Shown in pieces: positions 62,667-64,000 of a DNA stretch of 64,000 nucleotides; position 1 is the first letter of the stretch, and the number at the start of each line of letters is the position of its first letter. The translations under genes and the position numbers were made by a program. This DNA comes from Microbispora rosea (GTDB taxonomy: Bacteria > Actinomycetota > Actinomycetes > Streptosporangiales > Streptosporangiaceae). The notes below the pieces were generated by a model. The model was given only the letters and a program-made list of their open reading frames with translations, did not search any database and had not been told where the DNA came from. The DNA lies in assembly GCF_900156315.1 (NCBI RefSeq), contig NZ_FTNI01000034.1, forward strand, positions 1 to 64,000, read 5' to 3'.

Positions 62667-63554
62667 ATGGATCTACGCTCGCTGCGCTACTTCGTGGCGG
62701 TCGCCGAGGAGCGTCACTTCGGGCGGGCCGCCGCACGCCTCCACATGACCCAGCCGCCGCTGAGCCGCGCCGTCCGGCAACTGGAGACCGACCTCGGCGC
62801 CCTCCTGCTGCACCGGTCGCCCACCGGCGTCACGCCGACCGCCGCCGGCGCCGCGCTCTACGACGAGGCACGCGCACTGCTGGAGCAGGCCGAACGGGTG
62901 CGCGCCCGGGTCGCCGCCGCGGCCGGCGCCGCCACCCTGACCATCGGCACTCTCGCGGACAGCGCCGAACAAGCCGGAGCCCAGATCGCCGCGGCCTTCC
63001 GCCGGCGTCATCCCGCAGTCCGGGTCCGCGTCCGTGAGGCCGACTTCACCGATCCGACCACGGGCCTTCGGGCCGGCCTCGTCGACGTCGCGCTCACCAG
63101 GGAGCCGTTCGACGACACCGGGATCACCACCCGCCTGCTGCGCTCCGACCCCATGGGGGTGGTCCTGCGGGCCGACGATCCGCTCGCCCGCCGCGAGATG
63201 CTGCGGCTGAGCGATCTCGCCGATCGCCCCTGGTTCCGCCTGCCCGACGGCACCGATCCCGTCTGGCGCGCCTACTGGAACGCCGTCACGCCCGGCGGCG
63301 AGCTCAGGGACGGCCCGGTGGTGCGCACCGTCCACGAGTGCCTGCAGGCCGTCTTGTGGAACGGCACGGTCGGGCTGGCGCCGGCGGCCCACGCGCTGCC
63401 CGAGGGGCTCACGTCGGTGCCGCTGGCCGACATGCCGCCCAGCCGCCTCGTCCTCGCCTGGAACAGCGCCGACGCCAACCCGCTGATCCGCTCGTTCACC
63501 CACATCGCCACGGCTGTGTACCGCTCCGCGAACCGGGAGCCGGCGCATCCGTGA
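62667..63554 (+). CDS. LysR-family transcriptional regulator
   Basis: A 295-residue LTTR. HTH: LRYFVAVAEERHFGRAAARL, TQPPLSRAVRQLETDLGALL. Effector domain: LTIGTLADSAEQAGAQIAA, DVALTREPFDDTGI, MGVVLRADDPLARRE. It is divergent from the MBL-fold gene, as is usual for LysR regulator and target. An inverted repeat directly before the ATG suggests autoregulation. It converges with rbpA, from which it is separated by a strong hairpin. Confidence 0.92.
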   Translation: MDLRSLRYFVAVAEERHFGRAAARLHMTQPPLSRAVRQLETDLGALLLHRSPTGVTPTAAGAALYDEARALLEQAERVRARVAAAAGAATLTIGTLADSAEQAGAQIAAAFRRRHPAVRVRVREADFTDPTTGLRAGLVDVALTREPFDDTGITTRLLRSDPMGVVLRADDPLARREMLRLSDLADRPWFRLPDGTDPVWRAYWNAVTPGGELRDGPVVRTVHECLQAVLWNGTVGLAPAAHALPEGLTSVPLADMPPSRLVLAWNSADANPLIRSFTHIATAVYRSANREPAHP

Positions 63555-63687
63555 CGGCCCTGCGGGCCCTGAGCGGCGGGTGCGCAGCCGAGGCACGTCC
63601 AGGCGCACATGGCGTGAAGACGGACGCAGTGCATCGCGCCCCGCTCACACTCGCCGATGTCCACGGCACGACCGACGCGGGAAAAAC

Positions 63688-63728
63688 GTCAGGGCCCTTC
63701 CCCGCCGGCAGCGGGGAAGGGCCCTGAC
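63688..63728 (-). terminator. Strong intrinsic terminator of rbpA
   Basis: An 18-bp perfect stem (GTCAGGGCCCTTCCCCGC with GCGGGGAAGGGCCCTGAC) has loop CGGCA and is followed on the minus strand by GTTTTTC. It is the only hairpin in the window with a clear T-run. It also blocks read-through from the LysR gene. Confidence 0.93.
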
Positions 63729-63738
63729 CGAGAAGCCC

Positions 63739-64000
63739 TCAGTAGATCGGGCGGGAGGAGGAGCGCAGCCGCTCCAGCGCCTCGGCGAGGATCTGCGCGC
63801 CGTCCTTGTCGCTGCGACGCTCCTTCACGTACGCGAGGTGCGTCTTGTACGGCTCGTTCTTCGGCGGAGCAGGCGGGCTCGACTGGTCCTGCCCGGCCGG
63901 CAGCCCGCACCGCGGGCAGTCCCAGAACTCGGGGACGGCCGCGTCGCTGGCGAAGCTCGGGCGCGTCTCGTGCATGTTCGCGCACCAGAACGAGACCCGC
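63739..64000 (-). CDS. rbpA: RNA polymerase-binding protein RbpA (5' end outside window)
   Basis: The last about 87 codons of RbpA, an actinobacterial protein that binds sigma A and the RNA polymerase core and stabilises the open complex. Visible are the end of the core domain (FWCANMHETRPSF), the zinc-type Cys pair WDCPRCGLPAGQD, the basic linker and the C-terminal sigma-interaction helix (YKTHLAYVKERRSDKDGAQI). The Cys of FWCAN and the CPRC pair fit the known metal site, with part replaced by His. The frame is open to the window edge. Confidence 0.95.
   Translation of the reverse strand, partial: RVSFWCANMHETRPSFASDAAVPEFWDCPRCGLPAGQDQSSPPAPPKNEPYKTHLAYVKERRSDKDGAQILAEALERLRSSSRPIY

Overview
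The window is very GC-rich DNA from an actinomycete, with GTG and TTG starts, dense short-overlap operons and strong G/C at third codon positions. The gene content points to the Streptosporangiales (Streptosporangium/Nonomuraea-like). This includes rbpA, the ctaA/ctaB-tkt-tal-pgi-zwf-opcA-pgl neighbourhood, a sufR-B-D-Rieske-C-S-U-SufT operon, an acVLRF1-type release factor and a CelR/CebR-type operator. The genus is inference from gene content and order; no 16S or tRNA gene is present. No insertion sequence, CRISPR array, tRNA or rRNA was seen.

Layout. 1-9.4 kb: the 3' end of a GH15 glucosidase/trehalase gene, a GNAT acetyltransferase, an unknown protein, an LD-carboxypeptidase, a sulfotransferase, an exporter-type ABC protein, an enoyl-CoA hydratase-like protein, a small HTH protein and an ABC-F ATPase. 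9.5-15.9 kb: acVLRF1, a degenerate EAL/CBS protein, an ABC-2 exporter encoded with a DesK/DesR-type two-component system, and a secreted DUF1579-like protein. 15.9-22.2 kb: hisG-hisE, an acetyl-xylan-esterase-family protein, a reductase/hydrolase fusion with an operator over its promoter, and an RGG-tailed DEAD-box helicase. 22.7-29.3 kb: the complete SUF iron-sulfur operon, led by its SufR regulator and preceded by an iron-box-like site. 29.6-34.3 kb: a second ABC-2 exporter, an EamA exporter, a GntR regulator and heme A synthase.

34.3-45.2 kb is accessory. It holds a DUF218 protein, a chitin/cellulose-active LPMO, a PrsW-type protease, a DMFase-like lipoprotein, a SnoaL/quinone-reductase pair behind an operator-loaded promoter, and a decayed MMPL transporter/two-component locus. 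A LysR gene and a small secreted protein gene sit inside the broken MMPL locus. 45.3-54.8 kb: ctaB diverges from the transketolase to 6-phosphogluconolactonase operon, which encodes the pentose-phosphate pathway plus Pgi. 55-64 kb: a coiled-coil protein, LysE/AsnC, an ACT-GNAT acetyltransferase, an FAD oxidoreductase with an amidohydrolase, an MBL-fold hydrolase with a divergent LysR, and rbpA running off the right edge behind a textbook terminator.

The least expected pattern is that at least five genes have their own stop-codon region copied as short direct tandem repeats into the DNA just downstream. The units are 15, 24, 26, 14 and 20 bp, each unique to its locus. Other points of interest are an orphan CelR/CebR box with a ribosome-binding-like site and a terminator but no gene, collapse of a kinase and a regulator into one fragment, and left-edge coding DNA with codon use unlike the rest.
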